Below, in pieces: positions 1-5,911 of a stretch of 6,209 bases of DNA; position 1 is the stretch's first letter; the number at the start of each line of letters is the position of its first letter. The translations under genes were made by a program, and so were the position numbers. This DNA is from Clostridia bacterium (lineage in GTDB: Bacteria; Bacillota; Clostridia; Oscillospirales; Acutalibacteraceae). The notes beneath the pieces were generated by a model, which saw nothing but the letters and a program-made list of their open reading frames with translations, was not told the DNA's origin and did not search any database. The stretch spans positions 1 to 6,209 of the forward strand of contig CAAEVU010000255.1 of assembly GCA_900759575.1 (NCBI GenBank), in the 5' to 3' direction.

Positions 1-654
1 ACGCACAAACCAGTTGGTAGCGCCCACCGATTTCATGATGTTGATCTCCATACGCCGTGAGAAAATGGTCACCTTCACCGTATTGGAAATGATGAACAAC
101 GACACAACGGCCAGGATGATCACGATGCCGATGCTGCAATATCGCACCAGCCGATCCAAACTGCTCAGCTTTGTGGCAACATTCCGGTAATCGGAAATTT
201 TATCCACCCCGTCAATGGCGGAAATCGCACTGATCGTTTGGTCGTACAGGCTCAAATCAGCCAAGGAAATCTCATAGGAATCCGGCAAGGGATTGTCGTC
301 CCCGGTGAACTCCTCAAACAAACTGCTTCCGGCATCCATGCCTGCCATCAAATCCTGCAAGGCGGAATCTTTCGGCACAAAAGTGCACTCGGCCACGTTG
401 TCGATCTGACGGATCTCTTCACCGATCCGCACAGCTGTCAAAGAAGGAACATCCTGCCGAAGCATGACTGTCAACGTATTGTTGCCCTCGATGGATTCCA
501 TGGTTGCGGAAAGGTTCAAGGAAAGCAACCCTGCAATGCCCGTCATCAACAGGCAGGAAATCAACACGCCAATGGAAGCAATACACATGGTACGGTTCTT
601 TAACAGGCTCTTTAAGCCCTCCCGGAACAAGTAGCCGATACTGTGAAAACTCAT
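1..654 (-). CDS. ftsX: Cell division protein FtsX, N-terminal part (cut by window edge)
   Basis: Membrane subunit of the FtsEX complex, an ABC-type transmembrane machine that uses ATP hydrolysis by FtsE to activate peptidoglycan hydrolases outside the membrane (CwlO or PcsB-type partners in Gram-positives). The frame is open from an ATG at 654 through the left edge and gives 218 residues. FtsX proteins are usually near 300, so the last membrane segments are missing. Visible parts are a short cytoplasmic start with the FREGLKSLFKNR motif (residues 10-21), membrane segment 1 (about 24-46), an extracellular domain (about 47-170) and membrane segment 2 (about 172-193). After that comes the very typical SRRMEINIMKSVGATNWFVR motif (199-218), which is diagnostic of FtsX. 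The start codon overlaps the ftsE stop as ATGA, so translation is probably coupled. Identity is secure; the C-terminus cannot be judged. Confidence 0.96.
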   Translation of the reverse strand, partial: MSFHSIGYLFREGLKSLLKNRTMCIASIGVLISCLLMTGIAGLLSLNLSATMESIEGNNTLTVMLRQDVPSLTAVRIGEEIRQIDNVAECTFVPKDSALQDLMAGMDAGSSLFEEFTGDDNPLPDSYEISLADLSLYDQTISAISAIDGVDKISDYRNVATKLSSLDRLVRYCSIGIVIILAVVSLFIISNTVKVTIFSRRMEINIMKSVGATNWFVR

Positions 655-1604
655 TGTTCCACCTCCTCGCTGTCATCTTCCTGAGGAGGCTGGCTTTGCT
701 CCATCAGAATCTCTTGGGCGATCTCATCGGCACTGCCCATCTCGCCCTGGGTCACCTCTTCCCCGCTCTGCTCCTGGAACGCAGGCTCCTCTTCTTCCGG
801 ATAGTCGCTTTCCAGTTGATCCATCAGCTCGGGATTGGGTTCATAAGGCTCCTGGTTGTCGTATTCGGCGTAATCGTCGTCGTAGGCAACCGCTTCTTCC
901 TCAGGGGAGTCGTACTGGGGCGGAGCGTAGGTATCTTGCATCTCCGCAGTATCCGCCACGATCTCGCCGGAATGGATCTGAATGATCCGCTTATGGAAGT
1001 GTTTGACCAGGGAATGTTCGTGGGTGACCATCAGCACGGTTGTGCCGCGCCGGTTGATCTCACTGAGCAAGTCCACGATCTCAAAAGACAGCGCAGGGTC
1101 AATATTACCGGTAGGTTCGTCCGCGATGATCATAGAGGGGTTATTCACCAGCGCCCGGGCCAAACCCACACGCTGTCTTTCGCCGCCGGAAAGCTCTGTA
1201 GGATAATGCTTCGCTTTATGCTGCAATCCCACCAGGCTCAGGATATAGGGCACACGTTTCCGGATAGACCGGCCGGACGCGCCCACCACTCGCATGGCAA
1301 ACGCCACGTTGTCGTACACCGTCATATGGTCGATCAAACGGAAGTCCTGGAACACAATGCCCATCTTCCGGCGAATATAGGGGATCTTCCCTTTCCGTAT
1401 CCGGGTGACATCTACACCATCTACAATGATTTGGCCCGAATTAGGCCGCTCCTCACACATGACCAGCTTTAGAAATGTACTTTTGCCGGCACCGGAAGAA
1501 CCTACAATAAAGACAAACTCGCCCTTTTCCACCGTCAAATTGATGTTGTGCAGGGCTTCTGTCCCATTGTTATACACTTTCGACACATTGCGAAATTCTA
1601 TCAA
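651..1604 (-). CDS. ftsE: Cell division ATP-binding protein FtsE with long acidic C-terminal tail
   Basis: Cytoplasmic ATPase of the FtsEX complex. Counting from the TTG at 1604 it has 317 residues. The Walker A motif GSSGAGKST is at 35-43, the Q-loop glutamine at 86 in VFQDFRL, the signature LSGGERQRV at 138-146, Walker B MIIADE at 158-163 with catalytic Glu163, and the switch His195 in VTHEHSLV. The opening IEFRNVSKVY is typical of FtsE. TTG was chosen because that opening is where FtsE proteins normally begin and AGAAAGGA lies 11 bases upstream. An in-frame ATG at 1637 would add 11 residues unlike the family and has no good ribosome binding site. A usual FtsE ends near residue 225. Here about 95 further residues follow (about 222-317), roughly one third Asp/Glu, rich in Pro, Gln and Tyr, with no Lys or Arg. 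Its stop overlaps the ftsX start by four bases. Confidence 0.95.
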   Translation of the reverse strand: MIEFRNVSKVYNNGTEALHNINLTVEKGEFVFIVGSSGAGKSTFLKLVMCEERPNSGQIIVDGVDVTRIRKGKIPYIRRKMGIVFQDFRLIDHMTVYDNVAFAMRVVGASGRSIRKRVPYILSLVGLQHKAKHYPTELSGGERQRVGLARALVNNPSMIIADEPTGNIDPALSFEIVDLLSEINRRGTTVLMVTHEHSLVKHFHKRIIQIHSGEIVADTAEMQDTYAPPQYDSPEEEAVAYDDDYAEYDNQEPYEPNPELMDQLESDYPEEEEPAFQEQSGEEVTQGEMGSADEIAQEILMEQSQPPQEDDSEEVEQ

Positions 1605-1615
1605 GTCTATTACCG

Positions 1616-1623
1616 TCCTTTCT
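1616..1623 (-). promoter_or_regulatory. Ribosome binding site supporting the TTG start of ftsE
   Basis: On the minus strand this reads AGAAAGGA and lies 11 bases before the TTG at 1604. The same sequence at the same spacing precedes the ATG of rsuA in this window (5149-5156), which supports reading this as a working site. It lies inside the longer reading frame that begins at the ATG at 1637, arguing against that ATG. Confidence 0.6.
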
Positions 1624-1712
1624 CCGCAAGGATACATCCGGAAAAAGCTATGCCCTTTCCCTTTTTCACTTGAAAGTCAGTCTGCGCCACCACAAAGCGG
1701 TTTAACGCACAC

Positions 1713-1757
1713 GGCAGCACCCATCGGTATAGACGTATTATACCAATGGGTGCCGCC
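1713..1757 (-). repeat. Long imperfect hairpin between the PucR-type regulator and ftsE
   Basis: Two 19-base arms (1713-1731 and 1739-1757) surround a 7-base loop. Seventeen positions are Watson-Crick pairs. The other two become G-U pairs if transcribed from the minus strand but A-C mismatches from the plus strand, so a minus-strand RNA would have an unbroken 19-pair stem. It lies 62 bases past the regulator stop (1820) and 108 bases before the ftsE start. It could terminate regulator transcription, but no U-run follows on the minus strand (the next bases are GTGTGCG) and only a weak T-rich stretch follows on the plus strand. Alternatives are a processing or stability element, or a leader structure of ftsE. 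Function not established. Confidence 0.7.
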
Positions 1758-1819
1758 TGTATCATTCTTATGCGGAAATAAATTGTGAACGAACTTGGAA
1801 CACAGGGAAAAAATAGGCG

Positions 1820-2905
1820 TTAGAACTTCACCGGATTGCTGGAAAGATACCGCTTTACCATCAATGCAACCTTGAACACAATGGCGTCCTCAAACTCCCG
1901 CAGGTCCAAACCAGTGATCTTCTTGATCTTTTCCAAACGATACACCAAAGTGTTTCGATGGACAAACAGTTTCCGGGAAGTTTCAGAAACATTCAGGCTG
2001 TTCTCAAAGAACCGCTGGATTGTGAACAAAGTCTCGTGATCCAGAGAATCGATGGAGCCTTTCCGGAACACTTCCTTCAGGAACATTTCACACAGGGTGG
2101 TAGGCAGCTGATAAATCAACCGGGCAATGCCCAAATGGTTGTAGCTGACAATGGGCTTTTCCGTATCGAACACTTTGCCCACTTCCAAAGCGACCTGAGC
2201 TTCCTTAAAGGAACGGGCCAAATCTTTGATGCTGTTGACCACAGTACCGATACCAACGGTGCAATGGGTATAAAATTCACCGGACAAGGTATCCACAATG
2301 GAGCTTGCAAGCTTATCAATATCCTTTTCATCGATATTGGGCTTGATCTCCTTCACCAAAGCAATATCCGTTTCATTGATATTGATGATGAAGTCCTTAT
2401 TCTTGTCAGGGAACAAGTTTTGCAGCACATCGTATGCGGAAATGTCGTTCTTTTCCGCAATCTTTACCAGCATGCACACGCGGCTCACATCGGAGTCAAA
2501 ATGCAGCTCGTGGCTCTTCAGATAAATATCCCCGGGGAGAATGTTATCCAAAATTACGTTCTTGATAAAATTGCCACGATCGTATTTCTCATCGTAATAC
2601 TGTTTGATGCTGTTCAAGGAAACTGCCAGGATCTTCACATACTTCTGCGCTTCCGGGTCCTTACCGGCAACGAATACAGCATACTCGGGACGGGGACGGC
2701 TGCCGAAGGATTTAAAGGTGTACTCATCCGTCTGGAACACATCGGAAGAAGCCAACTCCTCCGGAGTGATCTCCTCACAGACTTCCCCAATCTTCCCCAA
2801 CTCGCTGCAGGCTATAATCACAGAAGACTCGTCCACAACGCCGATGGTGCGGTCGATCGTATCGCGCATCTGATGGATGATCCCTTGAAATAATCTGTTT
2901 GACAT
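1820..2905 (-). CDS. PucR/CdaR-family transcriptional regulator
   Basis: Likely a DNA-binding regulator of 361 residues. The C-terminal 60 or so residues are a clear PucR-type helix-turn-helix. FFENSLNVSETSRKLFVHRN (299-318) followed by TLVYRLEKIKKITGLDL matches the pattern of this family, in which a conserved HRNT segment sits between helices and is followed by YRL and the L-L-D-x-R-x-F region. The middle (about 140-265) resembles the degenerate GGDEF-like domain found before this helix-turn-helix, with VGIG at 217-220 and the SFKEAQVALEVG stretch (232-243). The N-terminus contains IGVVDESSVIIACSELGKIG (21-40), which resembles the sugar-diacid recognition domain of CdaR; the ligand is unknown. 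No membrane segment is seen. AAAGGGG seven bases before the ATG supports the start. It lies just downstream of a sugar-importer ATPase but has its own promoter, so a role in carbohydrate control is an inference from context. Confidence 0.9.
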   Translation of the reverse strand: MSNRLFQGIIHQMRDTIDRTIGVVDESSVIIACSELGKIGEVCEEITPEELASSDVFQTDEYTFKSFGSRPRPEYAVFVAGKDPEAQKYVKILAVSLNSIKQYYDEKYDRGNFIKNVILDNILPGDIYLKSHELHFDSDVSRVCMLVKIAEKNDISAYDVLQNLFPDKNKDFIININETDIALVKEIKPNIDEKDIDKLASSIVDTLSGEFYTHCTVGIGTVVNSIKDLARSFKEAQVALEVGKVFDTEKPIVSYNHLGIARLIYQLPTTLCEMFLKEVFRKGSIDSLDHETLFTIQRFFENSLNVSETSRKLFVHRNTLVYRLEKIKKITGLDLREFEDAIVFKVALMVKRYLSSNPVKF

Positions 2906-2912
2906 GACTCTT

Positions 2913-2946
2913 CCCCTTTCTTTATATCACAGGGGCTTTCTCCCCC
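2913..2946 (-). promoter_or_regulatory. Leader segment with alternative pairings at the regulator's ribosome binding site
   Basis: The ribosome binding site AAAGGGG (2913-2919) can pair with CCCCT (2931-2935, minus-strand reading) just upstream. That same CCCCT can instead pair with a GGGGG run at 2942-2946. The two short hairpins exclude each other, so the site could be hidden or free depending on the fold. The stems are only four to five pairs, so this may be chance. Confidence 0.3.
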
Positions 2947-2998
2947 ATTGATTTATATAAGGTTTGAAATGATCGCCACGCCACAATCTGCTTAACGT

Positions 2999-3010
2999 AG
3001 CTATATAGCT
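2999..3010. promoter_or_regulatory. Perfect 12-base palindrome at the regulator's transcription start (candidate operator)
   Basis: AGCTATATAGCT is a perfect palindrome that begins three bases after the predicted -10 box of the regulator promoter, so it covers the expected transcription start. That placement suits a repressor or self-regulation site. No other copy was noticed in the window. Confidence 0.4.
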
Positions 3011-3012
3011 TT

Positions 3013-3041
3013 ATTTTACATAATCAACGGAAAAAATTCAA
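3013..3041 (-). promoter_or_regulatory. Predicted sigma-A type promoter of the PucR-type regulator
   Basis: On the minus strand, TTGAAT (-35, 3036-3041) and TAAAAT (-10, 3013-3018) are separated by 17 bases. The -35 matches consensus at four of six positions and the -10 at five of six, with ideal spacing and AT-rich flanks. The predicted start is near 3006, giving a leader of about 100 bases. Confidence 0.65.
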
Positions 3042-3084
3042 CCTTTTTTTGAAAAAAGAAGCTTTATTTTTCTACTTAGGAATG

Positions 3085-3119
3085 AAAAAGAGGGATACCA
3101 ACGGTGGTATCCCTCTTTT
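3085..3119 (-). terminator. Intrinsic terminator of the sugar ABC transporter ATPase gene
   Basis: Perfect 15-base arms (3086-3100 and 3105-3119) enclose a 4-base loop, and the stem ends in a run of five T on the minus strand. It begins 13 bases past the stop of the ATPase gene. It also separates that gene from the regulator promoter just downstream, so the two are probably distinct units. Confidence 0.92.
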
Positions 3120-3132
3120 GAATGGCAAACTC

Positions 3133-4251
3133 TTAGTTGAGGATGGTCTTTTCGGTCTCTTTGTCGAACAAGTGCATCTTGTTCAGATCGAAGGCGATCT
3201 TGGACTTGTCGCCGGACTTAGCAGTGGAGGTGGGCTCCACACGAGCGGTAACAGCGTTGCCTTCGCAGTTCAAATACAGATAGGTCTCAGCGCCCATCAA
3301 TTCGGTAACTTCCACGTCAGCGGTCACATGAGCGCCGCCAACCTTCTCGATGAACTCGGGCTCGTCGTGCACGTCCTCGGGACGGATGCCGAACACAACG
3401 TCCTTGCCAACATAGTCAGCCAGGTTAGCAATAGCACCGGAAGCCTTCTTCTCGGGGATCTTGATGGTGCAAGCACCGAAGGTCAGGGTGTAAGCAGAGC
3501 CATCTTTGCCCAGCTTGGCATCGATGAAGTTCATCTGAGGAGAACCCATGAATCCAGCAACGAACTCGTTGATGGGATAATCATACAGGTTCTGAGGAGT
3601 ATCGACCTGCTGAATGAAGCCGTCCTTCATAACCACGATGCGGTCGCCCATGGTCATAGCTTCGGTCTGGTCGTGAGTAACATAGATAAAGGTGGTGCCC
3701 AGACGCTTGTGCAGCTTGGCGATCTCAGTTCTCATCTGAGCACGCAGCTTAGCATCCAAGTTGGACAGCGGCTCGTCCAGCAGGAACACCTTGGGGTCAC
3801 GGACGATAGCACGGCCCAGAGCCACACGCTGTCTCTGACCACCGGACAAAGCCTTGGGCTTACGATCCAGCAGATGGGAGATGTCCAGGATACGGGCAGC
3901 TTCTTCCACGCGGCGCTTGATTTCGTCCTTGGGAGTCTTGCGCAGTTTCAGACCAAATGCCATGTTATCGAACACAGTCATGTGAGGATACAGAGCGTAG
4001 TTCTGGAACACCATGGCGATATCTCTGTCCTTGGGAGCGATGTCGTTGGAGAGCACGTCGCCTATGTACAGCTCGCCTTTGCTGATCTCTTCCAGGCCAG
4101 CGATCATACGCAGGGTGGTGGACTTGCCGCAGCCAGAAGGGCCAACCAAGATGATAAATTCTTTGTCTTCGATGTCCAGGTTAAAGTCGGTAACAGCAGT
4201 AACGCCACCAGAATAGATCTTGTAAATATTTTTTAAAGTTACGCTTGCCAT
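3133..4251 (-). CDS. ugpC: Sugar ABC transporter ATP-binding protein, MsmX/UgpC type
   Basis: Cytoplasmic ATPase that powers carbohydrate import through ABC permeases. It has 372 residues, the normal length for the MalK/UgpC/MsmX family. The ATPase domain (1 to about 235) shows Walker A GPSGCGKST (37-45), Q-loop Gln83 in MVFQNYALYPHMTV, signature LSGGQ (135-139), Walker B VFLLDE (155-160) with catalytic Glu160, D-loop SNLD (163-166) and switch His193. The C-terminal part (about 240-372) is the MalK-type regulatory OB-fold/TOBE region, with FGIRPEDV as its hallmark. AGGAGG (4261-4266) nine bases before the ATG fixes the start. No permease or substrate-binding gene is adjacent, and the gene has its own promoter and terminator. 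That fits the shared ATPases MsmX and MsmK, which serve several importers in Firmicutes. The sugar cannot be told from the sequence; the ugpC symbol follows family naming and does not imply glycerol-phosphate transport. Confidence 0.96.
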   Translation of the reverse strand: MASVTLKNIYKIYSGGVTAVTDFNLDIEDKEFIILVGPSGCGKSTTLRMIAGLEEISKGELYIGDVLSNDIAPKDRDIAMVFQNYALYPHMTVFDNMAFGLKLRKTPKDEIKRRVEEAARILDISHLLDRKPKALSGGQRQRVALGRAIVRDPKVFLLDEPLSNLDAKLRAQMRTEIAKLHKRLGTTFIYVTHDQTEAMTMGDRIVVMKDGFIQQVDTPQNLYDYPINEFVAGFMGSPQMNFIDAKLGKDGSAYTLTFGACTIKIPEKKASGAIANLADYVGKDVVFGIRPEDVHDEPEFIEKVGGAHVTADVEVTELMGAETYLYLNCEGNAVTARVEPTSTAKSGDKSKIAFDLNKMHLFDKETEKTILN

Positions 4252-4322
4252 TCAGATTTTCCTCCTATTTTCCATGATCCCATATCGTTTACCTCGGACA
4301 CAGGTCATGTTTGATTGCTCTA

Positions 4323-4331
4323 AGTATACCA
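4323..4331 (-). promoter_or_regulatory. Extended -10 promoter of the sugar ABC transporter ATPase gene
   Basis: TGGTATACT on the minus strand combines a TGn extension with a -10 box matching consensus at five of six positions. The -35 position 17 bases upstream (TATCCC) is poor, as is common for extended -10 promoters. The predicted start is near 4316, giving a leader of about 65 bases that ends in the AGGAGG site. Confidence 0.6.
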
Positions 4332-4374
4332 GATAAACCCAGCCGGGGATAGTCTTTATTTGCCCAAAGATTTT

Positions 4375-4395
4375 GAAAGTCCTTTATGGACTTTC
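4375..4395. repeat. Inverted repeat between rsuA and the ATPase promoter
   Basis: Perfect 8-base arms GAAAGTCC and GGACTTTC flank a 5-base loop. It lies 40 bases past the rsuA stop and about 47 bases upstream of the ATPase -10 box. It may be a weak terminator for rsuA (after the stem the minus strand reads AAAATCTTTG, not a proper U-run) or a protein-binding site for the ATPase promoter. The sequence does not decide between these. Confidence 0.45.
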
Positions 4396-4435
4396 CCTAA
4401 ATTCCAAATCATGTAGTTAATTTTAGTACAACTTG

Positions 4436-5140
4436 CTAATGGAAAATTTGTCCGATTTCTTCTTCTCTTAAAAGCCTACTTTCCCCCGCTCGTAGTGTGT
4501 TATCCAGGGCAAGCCCCCCTATCTTGAGCCTCTCCAAAGCCAACACATTCTTTCCTCTGGCTTCAAACATGCGTTTGACTTGGTGGAATCTGCCCTCGTG
4601 GATCTCCACAAACGCCTGGGTATCTATTTCGCCCGTCCAGAGCCTGGCAGGCGCATACTGCTCTTCTCCATAGTGCACACCCTCGGCGAACGCTTCCACG
4701 TCCTCCTGGGTCACCGGACCATCCAGTTCCGCACGGTACAGCTTTTTCACGTGCTTTTTGGGTGAAAGCATATTGTGGGCAAGCTCCCCGTCGTCGGTGA
4801 TGAGCATCAGCCCTGTGGTATCCTTGTCCAACCGTCCGGCCGGGAAAAGCCCCCGACGGCGCAGTTCCTCCGGGAGCAGATCCAACACGGTACGTGCCCG
4901 GCGGTCCTCCGTAGCGGACAGAACCCCCGCGGGCTTATTCATCATAATATAAAGGTGCTTTTGATACAACACCGGTTTGCCTTCCACTGTGACTACCGCT
5001 TTTTCAGGGTCCGTTTTCGCGCCCGGGTCCCGCTGAGGCACACCGTCCACCGCCACAACGCCGGAACGGATCAGCTTTCCCACCTCTTTCCGGGTGCCGA
5101 ACCCCTGGGAGGACAAAAGTTTATCCAGCCGTTCCCCCAT
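4436..5140 (-). CDS. rsuA: 16S rRNA pseudouridine synthase, RsuA family
   Basis: Converts a uridine of 16S rRNA (U516 in E. coli numbering, by family) to pseudouridine. It has 234 residues, close to the 231 of E. coli RsuA. An N-terminal S4 RNA-binding domain (1 to about 50, ERLDKLLSSQGFGTRKEVGKL at its start) is followed by the synthase domain. Its catalytic motif GRLDKDTTGL is at 102-111 with catalytic Asp105. The conserved Tyr135 lies in KLYRAELDG and the GRFHQVKRMF motif is at 183-192. DTTGL rather than NTSGL, together with the IGGLALDNTLRAGESRLL ending, points to RsuA rather than RluB. AGAAAGGA lies 11 bases before the ATG. The start is 28 bases after the stop of the DUF4830 gene, so the two are probably co-transcribed. 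The downstream 184-base gap holds an inverted repeat but no strong terminator. Confidence 0.94.
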   Translation of the reverse strand: MGERLDKLLSSQGFGTRKEVGKLIRSGVVAVDGVPQRDPGAKTDPEKAVVTVEGKPVLYQKHLYIMMNKPAGVLSATEDRRARTVLDLLPEELRRRGLFPAGRLDKDTTGLMLITDDGELAHNMLSPKKHVKKLYRAELDGPVTQEDVEAFAEGVHYGEEQYAPARLWTGEIDTQAFVEIHEGRFHQVKRMFEARGKNVLALERLKIGGLALDNTLRAGESRLLREEEIGQIFH

Positions 5141-5168
5141 ACTTTTTCACGTCCTTTCTGCAATCCGG

Positions 5169-5843
5169 TCAATCGATGGGATACGCATCCTCAGGGATAG
5201 GTTCCCCACCGGTCTCCGTTTCTCCTCCCACCTGAGAAACCTCACTCGTTCCCTCATTCTCTGTCACAGCGCTCTGGGCGCCGCTTTCCTCAGAGAGAGG
5301 CTGGGAACTTTCGGGAGCTGCCGTGGCTGCAGGAGCCGCACTGGACTCCGCTTTGGAGCTTTCCGACGAGCCAATACCCGTTTCTCCAAACCGAGCGCTG
5401 TCCGGTGCAAAACCGTGCATAAAGCCGTCCACTTCCGAACAAGCCACGTCCCCTCCGATGATTTCGTCCCCGTACACCAACAGTGTGGCGTAGACTTCCG
5501 TTTCATCGGGATAATTTTCGATCTTATACAAATACTGGGTGCAGATTTCTCCCGCATAGGGTTCCAAATCAAATCCTTGCGCTTTCTGCATCACATTATA
5601 AGCGGTGTACACATCGTTGAACTGGGCGGGAATCATCACTTCTCGGGTCTCTGTGGGTTCCGTCTGCACCTGCCATCCAAAGCTTTGCAGATAAGCCACC
5701 CGTTCTTCGTTGGTACCTCCCGGTACCGGCTGGCGCTCTTCCTCTCCCCTGCTTTGCAGGAAGAAACAGGCTCCTACCACAATGACTGCCAACAATAAAA
5801 ATGCCACGATCCGTTTTCGATTTGCTTTCAGCGATACGACCAT
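5169..5843 (-). CDS. Membrane-anchored DUF4830 domain protein, function unknown
   Basis: A 224-residue protein of unknown function. A short basic start (LKANRKR, 5-11) precedes one hydrophobic segment (about 12-29), giving an N-terminal anchor with the rest probably outside the cell. Residues about 48-145 match my recollection of DUF4830 from Clostridia: YLQSFGWQV, then VMIPAQFNDVYTAYNVMQKA (69-88), the GFDLEPYAGE and KIENYP segments, and IIGGDVACSEVDGFMHGF (128-145). Residues about 148-224 are a low-complexity Ser/Ala/Glu/Gly tail, probably disordered. The ATG at 5843 puts a normal anchor at the N-terminus. An in-frame GTG three codons upstream (5852) is also possible, while the longer frame from 5978 runs back through the upstream gene. 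VGAC within the anchor resembles a lipobox, but hydrophobic residues continue after the Cys, so a plain anchor is preferred. It sits between a phosphopantetheinyl transferase and rsuA. Confidence 0.85.
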   Translation of the reverse strand: MVVSLKANRKRIVAFLLLAVIVVGACFFLQSRGEEERQPVPGGTNEERVAYLQSFGWQVQTEPTETREVMIPAQFNDVYTAYNVMQKAQGFDLEPYAGEICTQYLYKIENYPDETEVYATLLVYGDEIIGGDVACSEVDGFMHGFAPDSARFGETGIGSSESSKAESSAAPAATAAPESSQPLSEESGAQSAVTENEGTSEVSQVGGETETGGEPIPEDAYPID

Positions 5844-5854
5844 ATTTTCCACCG

Positions 5855-5903
5855 TTCCTCTCTCGTTGGTTCCTTGTGGCATACATATGAGAGAGAAAAC
5901 CAA
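5855..5903 (-). promoter_or_regulatory. Interleaved inverted repeats in the leader of the DUF4830 gene
   Basis: In the 68-base gap the minus strand carries, in order, TTGGTT (5898-5903), TTTCTCTCTC (5889-5898), AACCAA (5866-5871) and GAGAGAGGAA (5855-5864). The first pairs with the third (six pairs) and the second with the fourth (ten pairs including one G-U). The crossed order means either a pseudoknot or two competing hairpins. The last segment is the purine-rich stretch just before the start codon, so folding could hide the ribosome binding region. Whether it acts in the cell is unknown. Confidence 0.4.
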
Positions 5904-5911
5904 GTTATGAT

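Noticed and set aside
504..1472. Plus-strand open frame of 322 codons
   Set aside because: It is antisense to ftsE and the start of ftsX; the minus-strand proteins are unmistakable.
1605..1637. Upstream ATG start for ftsE at 1637
   Set aside because: It would add 11 residues that do not fit the family and lacks a good ribosome binding site; the purine-rich site lies within this extension.
1958..2893. Plus-strand open frame of 311 codons
   Set aside because: It mirrors the PucR-type regulator, which has a proper ribosome binding site, promoter and recognisable domain. The plus-strand frame has none.
3049..4236. Long plus-strand open frame of 395 codons
   Set aside because: It lies antisense to the sugar ABC transporter ATPase gene, whose product has every expected ABC motif. 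The plus-strand translation shows no family signature.
5757..5771. Lipoprotein signal (VGAC) in the DUF4830 protein
   Set aside because: The segment after the cysteine stays hydrophobic (FFLQ) and the residues before it fit the lipobox poorly, so a simple membrane anchor is more likely.
5094..5798. Plus-strand open frame of 234 codons
   Set aside because: It overlaps rsuA and the DUF4830 gene in antisense and has no recognisable motif.
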